A stretch of 64,000 bases of DNA, from NCBI GenBank assembly GCA_941918925.1, contig OW799237.1, forward strand, positions 52,998,997-53,062,996, given 5' to 3'. Below are positions 1 through 7,642 of the stretch, in pieces (within the stretch, counting starts at the first letter, position 1; each line of letters begins with the position of its first letter). This DNA is from Phyto melanocephala (Eukaryota > Arthropoda > Insecta > Diptera > Rhinophoridae). The notes under the pieces were generated by a model. It saw only the letters and a list, made by a program, of their open reading frames with translations, had not been told where the DNA came from and ran no database searches. The translations under genes and the position numbers were made by a program.

Positions 1-281
1 TTATTATTTAGATGAACTATACAGTTTCTAAATAATGAGTGTAAAAGGTTATTAACAACACTTCCGCTTCCTTTAAATTCAACGACTAGTCTAAGATAAA
101 TACTATTGAGATCTCTATAAGTTTCTCCATTTCCTAATGATACAAACTCAATAGTACTAGAATTATCCAAAGAAGCTATTGGGTTGTAGGATATTTCTTC
201 AGTTTTAATGACACTGGTTTGAATTGGAGGAGCTTCAAATAAATCTAATTCACTTTTCATACATTCTATAAATCCAGACAT
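1..281 (-). CDS. Polinton major capsid protein, N-terminal 93 residues (cut by window edge)
   Basis: This is the same gene start as the complete capsid gene at 5863-7131 (begins MSGFIECMKSEL), read leftward. It is open without a stop to the window start. The ATG at 281 overlaps the last codons of the pX-like gene (stop at 266-268), so the two genes overlap by 16 bp, exactly as in the plus-strand copy. It would build the capsid shell as a double jelly-roll trimer. Whether the rest of the gene is intact cannot be seen. Confidence 0.85.
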   Translation of the reverse strand, partial: MSGFIECMKSELDLFEAPPIQTSVIKTEEISYNPIASLDNSSTIEFVSLGNGETYRDLNSIYLRLVVEFKGSGSVVNNLLHSLFRNCIVHLNN

Positions 282-434
282 TTCAAATTTCCAAAAATAT
301 CTTTAAAGTTCTTTCCTCTGCAACGTTTTAATTTATTCTGCGGTCTCTGTTTTAAACGTTTTAGTTTTATACGCTTCCCTTTGCCTCTTTGCATTGTTTT
401 AATCTTGTCGATAGCAGCCTCTGTAATGTCATTC
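1..434 (-). repeat. Left arm of a large inverted repeat (pX C-terminus plus capsid N-terminus)
   Basis: The reverse complement of this segment matches 5710-6143. I compared it block by block and found no mismatch. The homology runs out of the window on the left, so the arm may be longer. At its inner edge the match stops inside the pX-like gene, at the shared string GAATGACATT. Spacer between the arms is about 5.3 kb. Confidence 0.93.
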
Positions 435-703
435 ATGACTTTTCTTCCTTGATTTAATAAAATTTGTTTTACTGGTTTTGTTCCAATTTCCTCCAACATT
501 TCTTTTCCAATATCTAATGATTTATTTTTTAAAATATGCAAACCTGTTTTCAATAAAGGTTTTAGATGGGAGAATAATGCTGAAAAAAGTGATCCAATAC
601 CACGTCCATACTGTATAATTCTTGGTGTATGATATATTTCACCAATATTTTGTAAGTTATTTCCAGACTGATTATTATAATAATTTGTATACATCACATC
701 CAT
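266..703 (-). CDS. pX/pVI-like basic minor capsid or core protein of Polinton
   Basis: 145 residues starting MDVMYTNYY. Residues ~33-51 (GRGIGSLFSALFSHLKPLL) form an amphipathic, glycine-led segment of the kind seen near the N-terminus of Polinton and adintovirus pX-like proteins. The C-terminal third (residues ~105-130) is very rich in Lys and Arg, suiting DNA or capsid-interior binding. In adenovirus-like particles such proteins are internal and may be cleaved by the viral protease. The gene sits between the penton gene (1649-744) and the capsid gene (from 281), all on one strand, as in other Polintons. It is complete here; the plus-strand copy keeps only its last third. Family assignment rests on composition, motif and position. 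Confidence 0.7.
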   Translation of the reverse strand: MDVMYTNYYNNQSGNNLQNIGEIYHTPRIIQYGRGIGSLFSALFSHLKPLLKTGLHILKNKSLDIGKEMLEEIGTKPVKQILLNQGRKVMNDITEAAIDKIKTMQRGKGKRIKLKRLKQRPQNKLKRCRGKNFKDIFGNLKCLDL

Positions 704-743
704 GGTTGTAATAAAAATGATTTATCTTTCTATTACATAATCA

Positions 744-1649
744 TTATATACGTTTCTTTTTAAAGTGTAAAGTGCAATAAACTGGAATATATTCTAACAA
801 CTCCATTACTTTCCCTTCATCATTTCGAATCATTATTGAAATATCATTAATATTAAAAGTTTCGATTGGAAAATATTCAATACGGCTAAAATGAATATAA
901 TTTTTTAATGTCGATATTGAAAATATTTTTAAACATTTCGTTTTTTTACTTCCTACGTATCGAGGTTTAATTATATCAGTGTAAATAAATACGATTTCAT
1001 CTATTCCAGTGGATTCATTTTTATTAATAAAGTTGTTTATATTGGTAGGCAAATCATTTAAAGATTTATCTAAAATATATTTTTTTGACGATAAAATAGA
1101 ATCTTTTCTATTAGCTTCAAACTCTTGATCAATAGTTTGAGCATTTTGTTTGATATTTGAGCTACCTTTATTTTCGTTTCTTTTTATATTTGAATTTCTT
1201 TTATTGTCACCTTTCTTTTCTTCGAATGGTGTTATAGTTTTTAGAATATTATCATCCACATTATTTAAACGTTTTGAAATTTTATAACCATTCTCTAAAT
1301 TTGTTTTTGTTTGCTCGTTTGTTTTATTCATAAGTTCTTTAAATTTCAATTTAATACTTTCATGATTAATATTAACATCCGGATTTGGTGTTTTTAATAT
1401 TTCATAATCTAAAGGTTGGTTTAACACATTTCGTTTTTTACGTTTTATAACATTTTCATTATCTTCTTTTTTTGTTTTATTCATTAATGAAAAAGAAATA
1501 TCTGATAATCCAACTACCCATTTATCGTTTAGGTATAAAGATTGCTTTAGCAAATTTGTAAAAGTGCTTGAAGAGTTTTTATAAATATCTGTTGAATCAT
1601 TACTTAATAAAGTAACATAAAGATCACTTTCTTCCATACTTGAAGCCAT
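744..1649 (-). CDS. Penton-like single jelly-roll minor capsid protein (Polinton PY type)
   Basis: About 301 residues. The reading frame is open from 1655, but the first ATG is at 1649 (MASSMEESD). The N-terminal block (LYVTLLSNDS, then SSTFTNLLKQSL and WVVGLSDISF) and the C-terminal block (EIVFIYTDIIKPRYVGSKKT, then FPIETFNINDISIMIRND and TLHFKKK) match the two conserved halves of Polinton penton-like proteins, which form capsid vertices. Between them lies a polar, Lys/Asn-rich stretch of roughly 140 residues with little predicted structure, longer than I would expect for the family. The gene lies 60 bp downstream of the integrase and 40 bp upstream of pX on the same strand. The fold call is from recalled family patterns. 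Confidence 0.75.
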   Translation of the reverse strand: MASSMEESDLYVTLLSNDSTDIYKNSSSTFTNLLKQSLYLNDKWVVGLSDISFSLMNKTKKEDNENVIKRKKRNVLNQPLDYEILKTPNPDVNINHESIKLKFKELMNKTNEQTKTNLENGYKISKRLNNVDDNILKTITPFEEKKGDNKRNSNIKRNENKGSSNIKQNAQTIDQEFEANRKDSILSSKKYILDKSLNDLPTNINNFINKNESTGIDEIVFIYTDIIKPRYVGSKKTKCLKIFSISTLKNYIHFSRIEYFPIETFNINDISIMIRNDEGKVMELLEYIPVYCTLHFKKKRI

Positions 1650-1709
1650 CTTCAAAAGAAATAATTGAAGTTAGTCGTTGTTTGCTATACATATATGATT
1701 AAAATTGGG

Positions 1710-2636
1710 TTATTCGCCTATGTCGGTTTGATGAATCCATGAATTATGTTCCTTTCCGAAACCTAGCCATTTTACAAACAGCTTTTTTCCACGACGTTTC
1801 AACACTTTTTCTACTAAATAAACGTTGGGAACTTTAGTTTTTAATAATTCTTCTTCATAAAATCCACCTTTTATTATATTTCCCTTAAGATCTTTAAGTT
1901 GATATGTTATTGGATTTGTTACAAAACTTTTATTTATTTGAAAAACTTCTGAAGACCAATTTGGTGTATATCCTTTCTCAAAAACATTTTTATATTTGCT
2001 TATGCGAACAAAATCATTTGTCTTATATTTTCCTCTTTTAAATATTTTTAAGTTATTGTATATAGTTCTAAGAAGCCTTTTTTCATTTTTCTTGTTAACA
2101 GAGTTGGGTCTCATTTTAATAGTACGGTGATAAGATGAATTATACTCTTGCAATAATTTATCTAATATATTTATCCACTTATAATTTCCTTGCATACTGA
2201 ATTGTTTCCACATTTTAGTTTTTAAAGTTCTGTTAAAACGCTCAACTACAGATGCCTTCATATTTGAAAAAGTGTGATAATGATTAATATTAAGTTTTTT
2301 CATTAGACTTTTAAAGTCTTTATTATAAAATTCTGTTCCTTGATCAGAATGAAGATTTTTGGGAGATTTTTGTTCGTTCAACTTTATAATATTTTTAAAT
2401 GCTTTTGAAATCTCTGTTCCTGTTTTAGATTTTAGTGGTGCAGCATACGCATACTTTGAGAATACATCTATTACAGTAAGCATATACTTGAAACCTTTAT
2501 TAAATTTTGAATATGGAATCATCTCCACTAAATCTATTTGCCATGTATCTAGAATCCCCTTCTGAATAAATCGTCGACGTTTAAAGTTTTTTCTTGCTTG
2601 ACGATGAAGTTCATTAACAAGAGTTTGTTTACTCAT
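1710..2636 (-). CDS. Retroviral-type DDE integrase with C-terminal chromodomain (Polinton INT)
   Basis: 308 residues, complete, starting MSKQTLVNEL. Catalytic residues are visible: Asp35 in WQIDLVEM, Asp98 in HSDQGTEF and Glu132 in VVERFNRT, with 33 residues between the last two. Residues ~270-306 (YLVEKVLKRRGKKLFVKWLGF...HNSWI) are a chromodomain, a usual C-terminal fusion in Polinton integrases that may steer insertion to marked chromatin. No N-terminal HHCC zinc finger is present. It inserts the linear element into the host genome in the nucleus. It is divergently transcribed from the packaging ATPase across 59 bp and lies upstream of the penton gene. All key residues are kept, so the enzyme could be functional. 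Confidence 0.92.
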   Translation of the reverse strand: MSKQTLVNELHRQARKNFKRRRFIQKGILDTWQIDLVEMIPYSKFNKGFKYMLTVIDVFSKYAYAAPLKSKTGTEISKAFKNIIKLNEQKSPKNLHSDQGTEFYNKDFKSLMKKLNINHYHTFSNMKASVVERFNRTLKTKMWKQFSMQGNYKWINILDKLLQEYNSSYHRTIKMRPNSVNKKNEKRLLRTIYNNLKIFKRGKYKTNDFVRISKYKNVFEKGYTPNWSSEVFQINKSFVTNPITYQLKDLKGNIIKGGFYEEELLKTKVPNVYLVEKVLKRRGKKLFVKWLGFGKEHNSWIHQTDIGE

Positions 2637-2695
2637 ATTTATTTAAGGAATGTAAAGCTTCGATTCATTTACGTGTTGTGTATGAATGTGTAAAC
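2637..2695. promoter_or_regulatory. Short divergent intergenic region between integrase and ATPase
   Basis: Only 59 bp separate the integrase ATG (minus, 2636) and the ATPase ATG (plus, 2696). A shared bidirectional promoter is implied by position. I see no clear TATA box. Inference only. Confidence 0.4.
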
Positions 2696-3364
2696 ATGTT
2701 TCAACAGTTTATATATCCATTTACAATGATGGTGTGTGGTCCCTCAGGTTGTGGGAAATCTACATTTATTAAAAATTTGATTGAAAATCAACACTTAATA
2801 TCTAAAGGCATTGATCGAATTGTATGGTGTTTTTCTGAAAAAAATTCACTACCATTAATAAAAAATGTTCAGTTTATTAAAGGAATTCCAGAAACTTTTA
2901 GTACTAATGATAAAGAATCAACTTTAATAATATTGGATGATTTAATGCTTGAATCGTCAAATAAAAAAGTTTGTGAACTCTTCACTAAGGGGTCACATCA
3001 TAGAAATTTAGCTGTAATTTTAGTAACACAAAACATTTTCCATAAAGGCGCTTATTCAAGAGATATTTCTTTAAACTCTAAATATATAGTAATGTTTAAG
3101 AATCCAAGGGATAAGTTACAATTTCATCATTTGGCTCGTCAAGTATATCCCGAAAATTCAAAAGCTTTGGTTGATGTATATAATAAATGCACTCAACATG
3201 CTCATGGTTATTTATTAATTGATCTTACACAACAAATACACAACGCATTAAGATTCAGATCTGATATATTCAATAATACTCACTATTCAATATTTGCAAA
3301 TATAAACAATGACTTCCAATCTAAAATTGTTGAGGGAGAACAAACATATTCTTTATGTTCTTAA
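2696..3364 (+). CDS. Genome-packaging ATPase (A32/FtsK-HerA type, Polinton ATP)
   Basis: 222 residues from the ATG at 2696; the frame extends 18 bases upstream without an ATG. Walker A is GPSGCGKST (residues 15-23) and Walker B is LIILDD (77-82). Downstream VILVTQNIF (sensor-like Gln) and KYIVMFKNPRDK fit the family. In Polintons and relatives such as adintoviruses and virophages, this ATPase pumps linear DNA into the capsid. The ORF is complete, with no missing motif. Its 3' end overlaps the next gene by 56 bp. Its presence with capsid, penton and protease genes says the parent element encoded a full virion-forming module. Confidence 0.9.
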   Translation: MFQQFIYPFTMMVCGPSGCGKSTFIKNLIENQHLISKGIDRIVWCFSEKNSLPLIKNVQFIKGIPETFSTNDKESTLIILDDLMLESSNKKVCELFTKGSHHRNLAVILVTQNIFHKGAYSRDISLNSKYIVMFKNPRDKLQFHHLARQVYPENSKALVDVYNKCTQHAHGYLLIDLTQQIHNALRFRSDIFNNTHYSIFANINNDFQSKIVEGEQTYSLCS

Positions 3365-3653
3365 AAAAGCGAAGCCCAAACTACGTAATGCAATTTTAAA
3401 ATATGTTGATGATGTTGCTATTAAAGCTATACATGAAATACTTTTCAATGTTATTAAAAAAAATCATAAAATAAACAAAACAGTTTTTGAAAAATTAAAA
3501 CCATATAAAAATGCGATTAGAAAAGTTTGTTCACCACAAACCTCTATGAAACAAAAGAGGAAACATCTTATTCAAAAGGGAGGATTCTTACCAATTATTA
3601 TTTCTTCAGTATTAAGTGGAGTTATTGGAAAAATTTTGGAAAATGTCAAATAA
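3309..3653 (+). CDS. Small conserved Polinton protein with C-terminal QKGGFLP motif
   Basis: 114 residues, starting MTSNLKLLRENKHILYVLKKAKPKLRNAIL in outline. A helical, Lys-rich N-terminal part is followed by a basic stretch (KQKRKHLIQKGGFLP, near residues 82-97) and a short hydrophobic tail. Polintons and related insect virus-like elements commonly carry a ~100-residue protein with this 'KxKPxLRxAI ... KRK.LIQ.GGFLP' layout; its role is unknown to me (a minor virion or DNA-binding protein is plausible). It begins inside the ATPase gene in another frame and ends inside the next gene, a virus-like compact arrangement. Confidence 0.6.
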   Translation: MTSNLKLLRENKHILYVLKKAKPKLRNAILKYVDDVAIKAIHEILFNVIKKNHKINKTVFEKLKPYKNAIRKVCSPQTSMKQKRKHLIQKGGFLPIIISSVLSGVIGKILENVK

Positions 3654-4248
3654 TTTATCTAAACTAATAGTTATACAGCCATCAGTTTATGAGAAGTTTA
3701 TAAACAAAAATTCTGATTCCACCTTTTTGCATCGAAAGCTTTTACCACTATATGCTTCACACACGTTAAAAGATATTAACAAATGGTATTATATTAAGCA
3801 AGAATTAGCGAAATATTTAATTGAAAAACAAAAATCATCAAATCAGATCATAAGTTCTAAATATAACAATTTACGTGATAATGAAACTCAGACAAGAAAA
3901 ACATACAAAAAGCATATTGAAACTCAAACAATGCAATCAAAGCAAAGTAGTGTTGGAACACAATGTAATATAAACTTGCCAGAGGATATTTATACTTACG
4001 ATCACGATGATCAAATTGATATGGATACAACAGTACAAAAAATAAATCCTTCTTCTGCATCTTCAGTAGGCAAACGACTAAAAAATTTTTCAAATAGTGG
4101 AACACCAAAAATTAGAATATTATCAAAGGAAGAAAATCATACAAAATTGAAGCAATCAACTTTACCGTATCAGTATTCCCCACGAGTAACTAGAAATCGT
4201 AAAAAGTTAGATTATGAAACTGAAAATGTACAATGGCAAAATATTTAG
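3644..4248 (+). CDS. Hypothetical Polinton protein, polar and Gln/Ser-rich
   Basis: 201 residues from the ATG at 3644 (MSNNLSKLIVIQPSVYEKF); the frame is open upstream from 3616, but this ATG fits the 10-bp overlap with the previous stop. The N-terminal ~60 residues look folded; the remainder is low-complexity and polar, with two near-repeated ETQT boxes (NETQTRK and IETQTMQ) and no recognisable domain. It is the third gene of a plus-strand run (ATPase, small protein, this one) and converges with the polymerase fragment at 4412. Position and overlap argue that it is a real element gene. I do not recognise a function. Confidence 0.55.
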
Positions 4249-4411
4249 AAAATAAAACACATTTAATAATTGAAAATATAAAGTTTGTTTATTATTGATA
4301 AAAAAATATAATTTCTTAAAATAAATAATTGCAATAGTTATAGTTTGTTTACATAAAAGTTTAATGTATTTAGAATTAATATACAACAATTATTATGGAA
4401 TTTTGTATATT
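4249..4411. other. Convergent intergenic spacer
   Basis: AT-rich spacer between the 3' ends of the plus-strand gene run and the minus-strand polymerase fragment. AATAAAA just after 4248 could serve as a polyadenylation signal. Nothing else is seen. Confidence 0.4.
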
Positions 4412-4997
4412 TTAATATTCTATTTCCATTAGAAATTTATCTAAACTATCATCATTATTAAAGCTCTCTATAATATAATTTTGATCTACAAATTCTACTT
4501 CATTATCATTTATTTTACAGATATCTTTATCATTATTATATTCTATATCCATTAAATAATAATCATCACTATCATTATTAATAAATTTTTCTTTATAGTG
4601 ACCCCAAGCTAGGGTATTAATGTTATTCACACATATAAATCTTTTATTATCTAAATAGCTTAAGGATATCTTGTTAATAAGGGATGTATATACAGTGTGT
4701 AGTTTTGATTTAAAAATATACATATTTCTATAGTAAATTTTTTTATTATATAAGCAATTTTTGTAGTCAGAAAGACTTAGTTTTTTTGTTACGTTCACTT
4801 TGACACCCTTAGCTTTTTTAACTTCTTCCATATTTTCTGTTTTAAACGAATACATTTTCGCTCTCAACCCAACAAACTCTTTCATTATCTTCCCAAAATT
4901 TTCATCTTTCATCATACCTAAGACCTTTTTGTTTTTTTGTGGAATATGAAATTGATTATTAGCCTCATATATTTCAGGTAAATTTAACTTTGAATTT

Positions 4998-5000
<3 letters not shown>
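4412..5000 (-). pseudogene. C-terminal fragment of protein-primed DNA polymerase B (Polinton)
   Basis: About 195 codons ending at 4412. The stretch KVLGMMKDENFGKIMKEFVG, then LRAKMYSF, then SLSDYKNCLYNKK and LSYLDNKRFICVNNINTLAWGHY, is the familiar C-terminal tail of Polinton type-B polymerases. It lies after the palm/thumb, so no catalytic DTD motif is included. Reading upstream, the frame runs into the (AT)n tract at 5001-5047 and the polymerase ends there; the nominal start at 5143 only translates microsatellite. The final ~50 residues are very acidic (Asp/Asn-rich). The catalytic core is absent from this window, so this cannot be a working polymerase. The N-terminal piece at 5380 is on the opposite strand. 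Confidence 0.75.

Positions 5001-5047
<47 letters not shown>
5001..5047. repeat. (AT)n microsatellite at the polymerase breakpoint
   Basis: Nearly pure AT dinucleotide run of about 47 bp, lying exactly where the minus-strand polymerase fragment ends. Such tracts extrude cruciforms and are fragile, so it may mark or cause the rearrangement (inference). Confidence 0.95.
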
Positions 5048-5052
<5 letters not shown>

Positions 5053-5379
5053 GTACATACATATATAGACATAAGAATTTTATAATTAGAGTCAACAAAC
5101 TAAAAAGCATAATTATGTAATAATTTAAAGAACAACAGTACACATTTCAAAATGACCTTGAACAAAGCTAACCAAATATGAATTTAATATTTAAATAAGT
5201 AAAAGCAATAGCCAGTGCAATTCATAGTATTGTTCACTAAAGTAATCGGTCAATTTGTCTGTATAAAAATTAAAGATTTTGTGTGTAAATCTAAAACAAA
5301 TAATATAAACTGTAATTTAAAATTAAGTTAACAAATTGTTAAACTTCTTTAAATAAAATAAGAAAAACTTAAAATAAAA
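5048..5379. other. AT-rich non-coding stretch between the two polymerase fragments
   Basis: No gene seen. It could hold the 5' leader of the plus-strand polymerase fragment and the inversion junction. I looked for an inverted match after the protease gene, expected of terminal inverted repeats, and found none by eye. Confidence 0.4.
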
Positions 5380-5715
5380 ATGGCTTTTGTGTGTTATGAA
5401 TGTAAAACAATTTTTAGTGATATCGAAAGTCTTAAAAGGCATGAGAGGACTCATGCATCTTGTTCAAAAGGAGTGGTTTCTAAAAAATCTCCATTAGATG
5501 TGAAGATAATTAGAAGTGCCTTTAAATCTAGATTGCTAACTCTATCTTATGACAATAAAAAAGAAGAATGCCTCTTACCAGAGCTATTTATGAAAGAGGC
5601 TTGCGCACCAATTAAGCAGGAGGTTAATAAATTTTTAAAAATACATAATGCCCTGAAATTTAATATGGAGTTTTATGCCTTGTACGCCAAGCCTAACATG
5701 GATACCTTAGAATGA
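5380..5715 (+). pseudogene. N-terminal fragment of a Polinton DNA polymerase B-like protein with C2H2 finger
   Basis: Codes 111 residues starting MAFVCYECK. A classical C2H2 zinc finger is formed by Cys5, Cys8, His21 and His25. It is followed by VKIIRSAFKSRLLT and a segment ending ALKFNMEFYALYAKPN, a layout I associate with the N-terminal region of Polinton polymerases and related insect proteins. The reading frame then meets a stop at 5713-5715, inside the sequence belonging to the inverted-repeat arm, so the protein is truncated by a junction, not by a point mutation. The exonuclease and polymerase domains are missing. Assignment to the polymerase gene is an inference; a separate zinc-finger gene is the alternative. 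Confidence 0.5.
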
Positions 5716-5878
5716 CATTACAGAGGCTGCTATCGACAAGATTAAAACAATGCAAAGAGGCAAAGGGAAGCGTATAAAACTAAAACGTTTAAAACAGAGA
5801 CCGCAGAATAAATTAAAACGTTGCAGAGGAAAGAACTTTAAAGATATTTTTGGAAATTTGAAATGTCTGGATTTATAG
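5710..5878 (+). pseudogene. Truncated pX-like gene, C-terminal third
   Basis: Encodes the last ~55 residues of the pX-like protein (from NDITEAAIDK to GNLKCLDL, stop at 5876-5878), identical to the end of the minus-strand gene at 266-703. There is no start codon of its own in frame with the upstream polymerase piece. It is a by-product of the deletion joining the polymerase N-terminus to this region. The 16-bp overlap with the capsid ATG at 5863 is preserved. Confidence 0.85.
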
Positions 5879-6143
5879 AATGTATGAAAAGTGAATTAGA
5901 TTTATTTGAAGCTCCTCCAATTCAAACCAGTGTCATTAAAACTGAAGAAATATCCTACAACCCAATAGCTTCTTTGGATAATTCTAGTACTATTGAGTTT
6001 GTATCATTAGGAAATGGAGAAACTTATAGAGATCTCAATAGTATTTATCTTAGACTAGTCGTTGAATTTAAAGGAAGCGGAAGTGTTGTTAATAACCTTT
6101 TACACTCATTATTTAGAAACTGTATAGTTCATCTAAATAATAA
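5710..6143 (+). repeat. Right arm of the large inverted repeat
   Basis: Partner of 1-434. The arm begins abruptly at about 5710, where a polymerase N-terminal reading frame changes into the middle of the pX-like gene. The capsid gene continues past 6143, but its counterpart lies outside the window, so the true arm length cannot be read here. Confidence 0.93.
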
Positions 6144-7131
6144 AAATGTATCCCAACCTGACAATAACTATCACTATAGAGCATATATGGAAACATTGTT
6201 AAATTATGGAAACGATGCAACATCAACACATCTTGAATCTTGTGGTTGGGCAGTTGATACAAATAAAATTAATTCATTAATTGAGAAAGAAAACCCCGGA
6301 TTAGATAAAAGAAGAAAATTATTTAAAATTGGAAAAAAAGTAGAGCTTTTTGGAAAACTTCATGTAGATGTGTTTAATCAACAAAAATACTTGCTAAATA
6401 ATGTTGATATTAAGGTAACGCTAAATTTGGAGAAACCCGAATTCTATATTTTAGAAGGTGGAGATAAAAATGAATGTAATTTAAAAATACACGAAGCTAA
6501 TTTATACATAAATCATCTTGCTATCAATAATAATATTTTAATGGCACATCACAACGTGTTGCAATCAAAAAATGCAATATATCCATATAAGAGAGTGGAA
6601 ATAAAAACATTTACTATACATCCTGGAAACCACTCGCTATCTTTAGATAATGTTATACTTGGACAGCTACCTAATTTTGTAATTTTTGGTATGGTATCTA
6701 ATAAAGCTTATACAGGAGATAGAAAAGAAAATCCATTTAACTTTCAACATTTTAACCTACAAAGATTCAATTTGGTTGTTAATGGAGTGCAATTTCCCGC
6801 ACAACCAATTGAATTTAACTATAATAATGGCACAATTATAAGCACCCGTGGTTATCAAACACTATTTAAAGGAACTGGAATTCATCATTTTGATAAAGGT
6901 CATCAAATAACTAAAGAACTTTTTGATAACGGATATTTTATGCTCGCTTTTGATTTAACACCTGATCATAATAACAACTCTAACTGTGGAAATTTAATAA
7001 ATCAAGGGACAATTCGCATTGAAGGACGTTTTGGAAAACCAATTACTGAAGCGATTACCTGTTTAGTGTATTGTGAATTTGATAGCATAATAGAAATTGA
7101 TAAGTCTCGCAGTATTTTTCAAACGCTATGA
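5863..7131 (+). CDS. Polinton major capsid protein (double jelly-roll), complete
   Basis: 422 residues. Family hallmarks in order: TSVIKTEEISYNPIASLDN near the N-terminus, IEFVSLGNGETYRDLNSIYL, NLLHSLFRNCIVHLNNKNVS, YRAYMETLLNYG, LDKRRKLF followed by VELFGKLHVDVFNQQKYLLN, NPFNFQHFNLQRFNLVVNG, a C-terminal YFMLAFDLTPD and RIEGRFGKPITEAITCLVY. These match Polinton/adintovirus hexon-like capsid proteins. Hexon-type trimers tile the icosahedral shell. Length is near normal and no stop interrupts it. It overlaps pX upstream and, by ATGA, the protease downstream. The strict co-linearity with the protease is the usual Polinton arrangement. It could still be functional. Confidence 0.9.
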   Translation: MSGFIECMKSELDLFEAPPIQTSVIKTEEISYNPIASLDNSSTIEFVSLGNGETYRDLNSIYLRLVVEFKGSGSVVNNLLHSLFRNCIVHLNNKNVSQPDNNYHYRAYMETLLNYGNDATSTHLESCGWAVDTNKINSLIEKENPGLDKRRKLFKIGKKVELFGKLHVDVFNQQKYLLNNVDIKVTLNLEKPEFYILEGGDKNECNLKIHEANLYINHLAINNNILMAHHNVLQSKNAIYPYKRVEIKTFTIHPGNHSLSLDNVILGQLPNFVIFGMVSNKAYTGDRKENPFNFQHFNLQRFNLVVNGVQFPAQPIEFNYNNGTIISTRGYQTLFKGTGIHHFDKGHQITKELFDNGYFMLAFDLTPDHNNNSNCGNLINQGTIRIEGRFGKPITEAITCLVYCEFDSIIEIDKSRSIFQTL

Positions 7132-7589
7132 ATGCAATTACAATAAAAAATACTTTGAATTCAAACAATATAACAAAGAGTAAATTTAAAGGTGTTTATG
7201 CATGCAATAAATTACCAACAAAATCAGTTAAAAAACCATGTTTTTATATTGCTAACACTGATCCATCACATAAACCTGGACAGCATTGGGTTGCATTTTA
7301 CTTTCCTAAAAATAAAGCAGCTGAATTCTTCTGCTCTGCTGGCCAACCACCTATTAAACAATTCATTTCATTTTTAAGAAGAAATTCCAAAACTTTCATC
7401 TGCAATACAAGACGAATTCAAAGTGAAACATCTAATTTATGTGGTTTATACTGCTGTATTTTTATTTATTTAAGAAGTAAAAATGTATCTTTTAATCAAA
7501 TATTAAGAATTTTTAATTATTTTAACTTATATAAAAATGATACAATAGTACTAAGGTTATTTAAGATTTTTTTTTTTAAACAATTATGA
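7128..7589 (+). CDS. Adenain-like cysteine protease (Polinton PRO), acid residue altered
   Basis: 153 residues. His53 lies in GQHWVAFYF, Gln98 in RIQSET and Cys105 in CGLYCC, the His/Gln/Cys set of the adenovirus protease (C5, Ulp1-like) fold. NTDPSHKPG before the His is also typical. The acidic partner expected in the EFF-D-SYG-like box is replaced: the sequence reads EFFCSAGQPP, so Cys69 stands where Asp or Glu is usual. The family cleaves capsid precursors during virion maturation. The start ATG overlaps the capsid stop as ATGA. The C-terminus past residue ~125 is AT-rich and loosely conserved. Either the enzyme is impaired or it uses a Cys-His dyad. Confidence 0.85.
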   Translation: MNAITIKNTLNSNNITKSKFKGVYACNKLPTKSVKKPCFYIANTDPSHKPGQHWVAFYFPKNKAAEFFCSAGQPPIKQFISFLRRNSKTFICNTRRIQSETSNLCGLYCCIFIYLRSKNVSFNQILRIFNYFNLYKNDTIVLRLFKIFFFKQL

Positions 7590-7642
7590 AAATAAAAATA
7601 AAAAAAGATATATAAACAAATAATACAATAAAATGATGTTGA

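Noticed and set aside
4997..5143. Hydrophobic N-terminal extension of the polymerase fragment, resembling membrane segments
   Set aside because: It is translation of the (AT)n microsatellite and flanking AT-rich DNA; coding similarity starts only below 5000.
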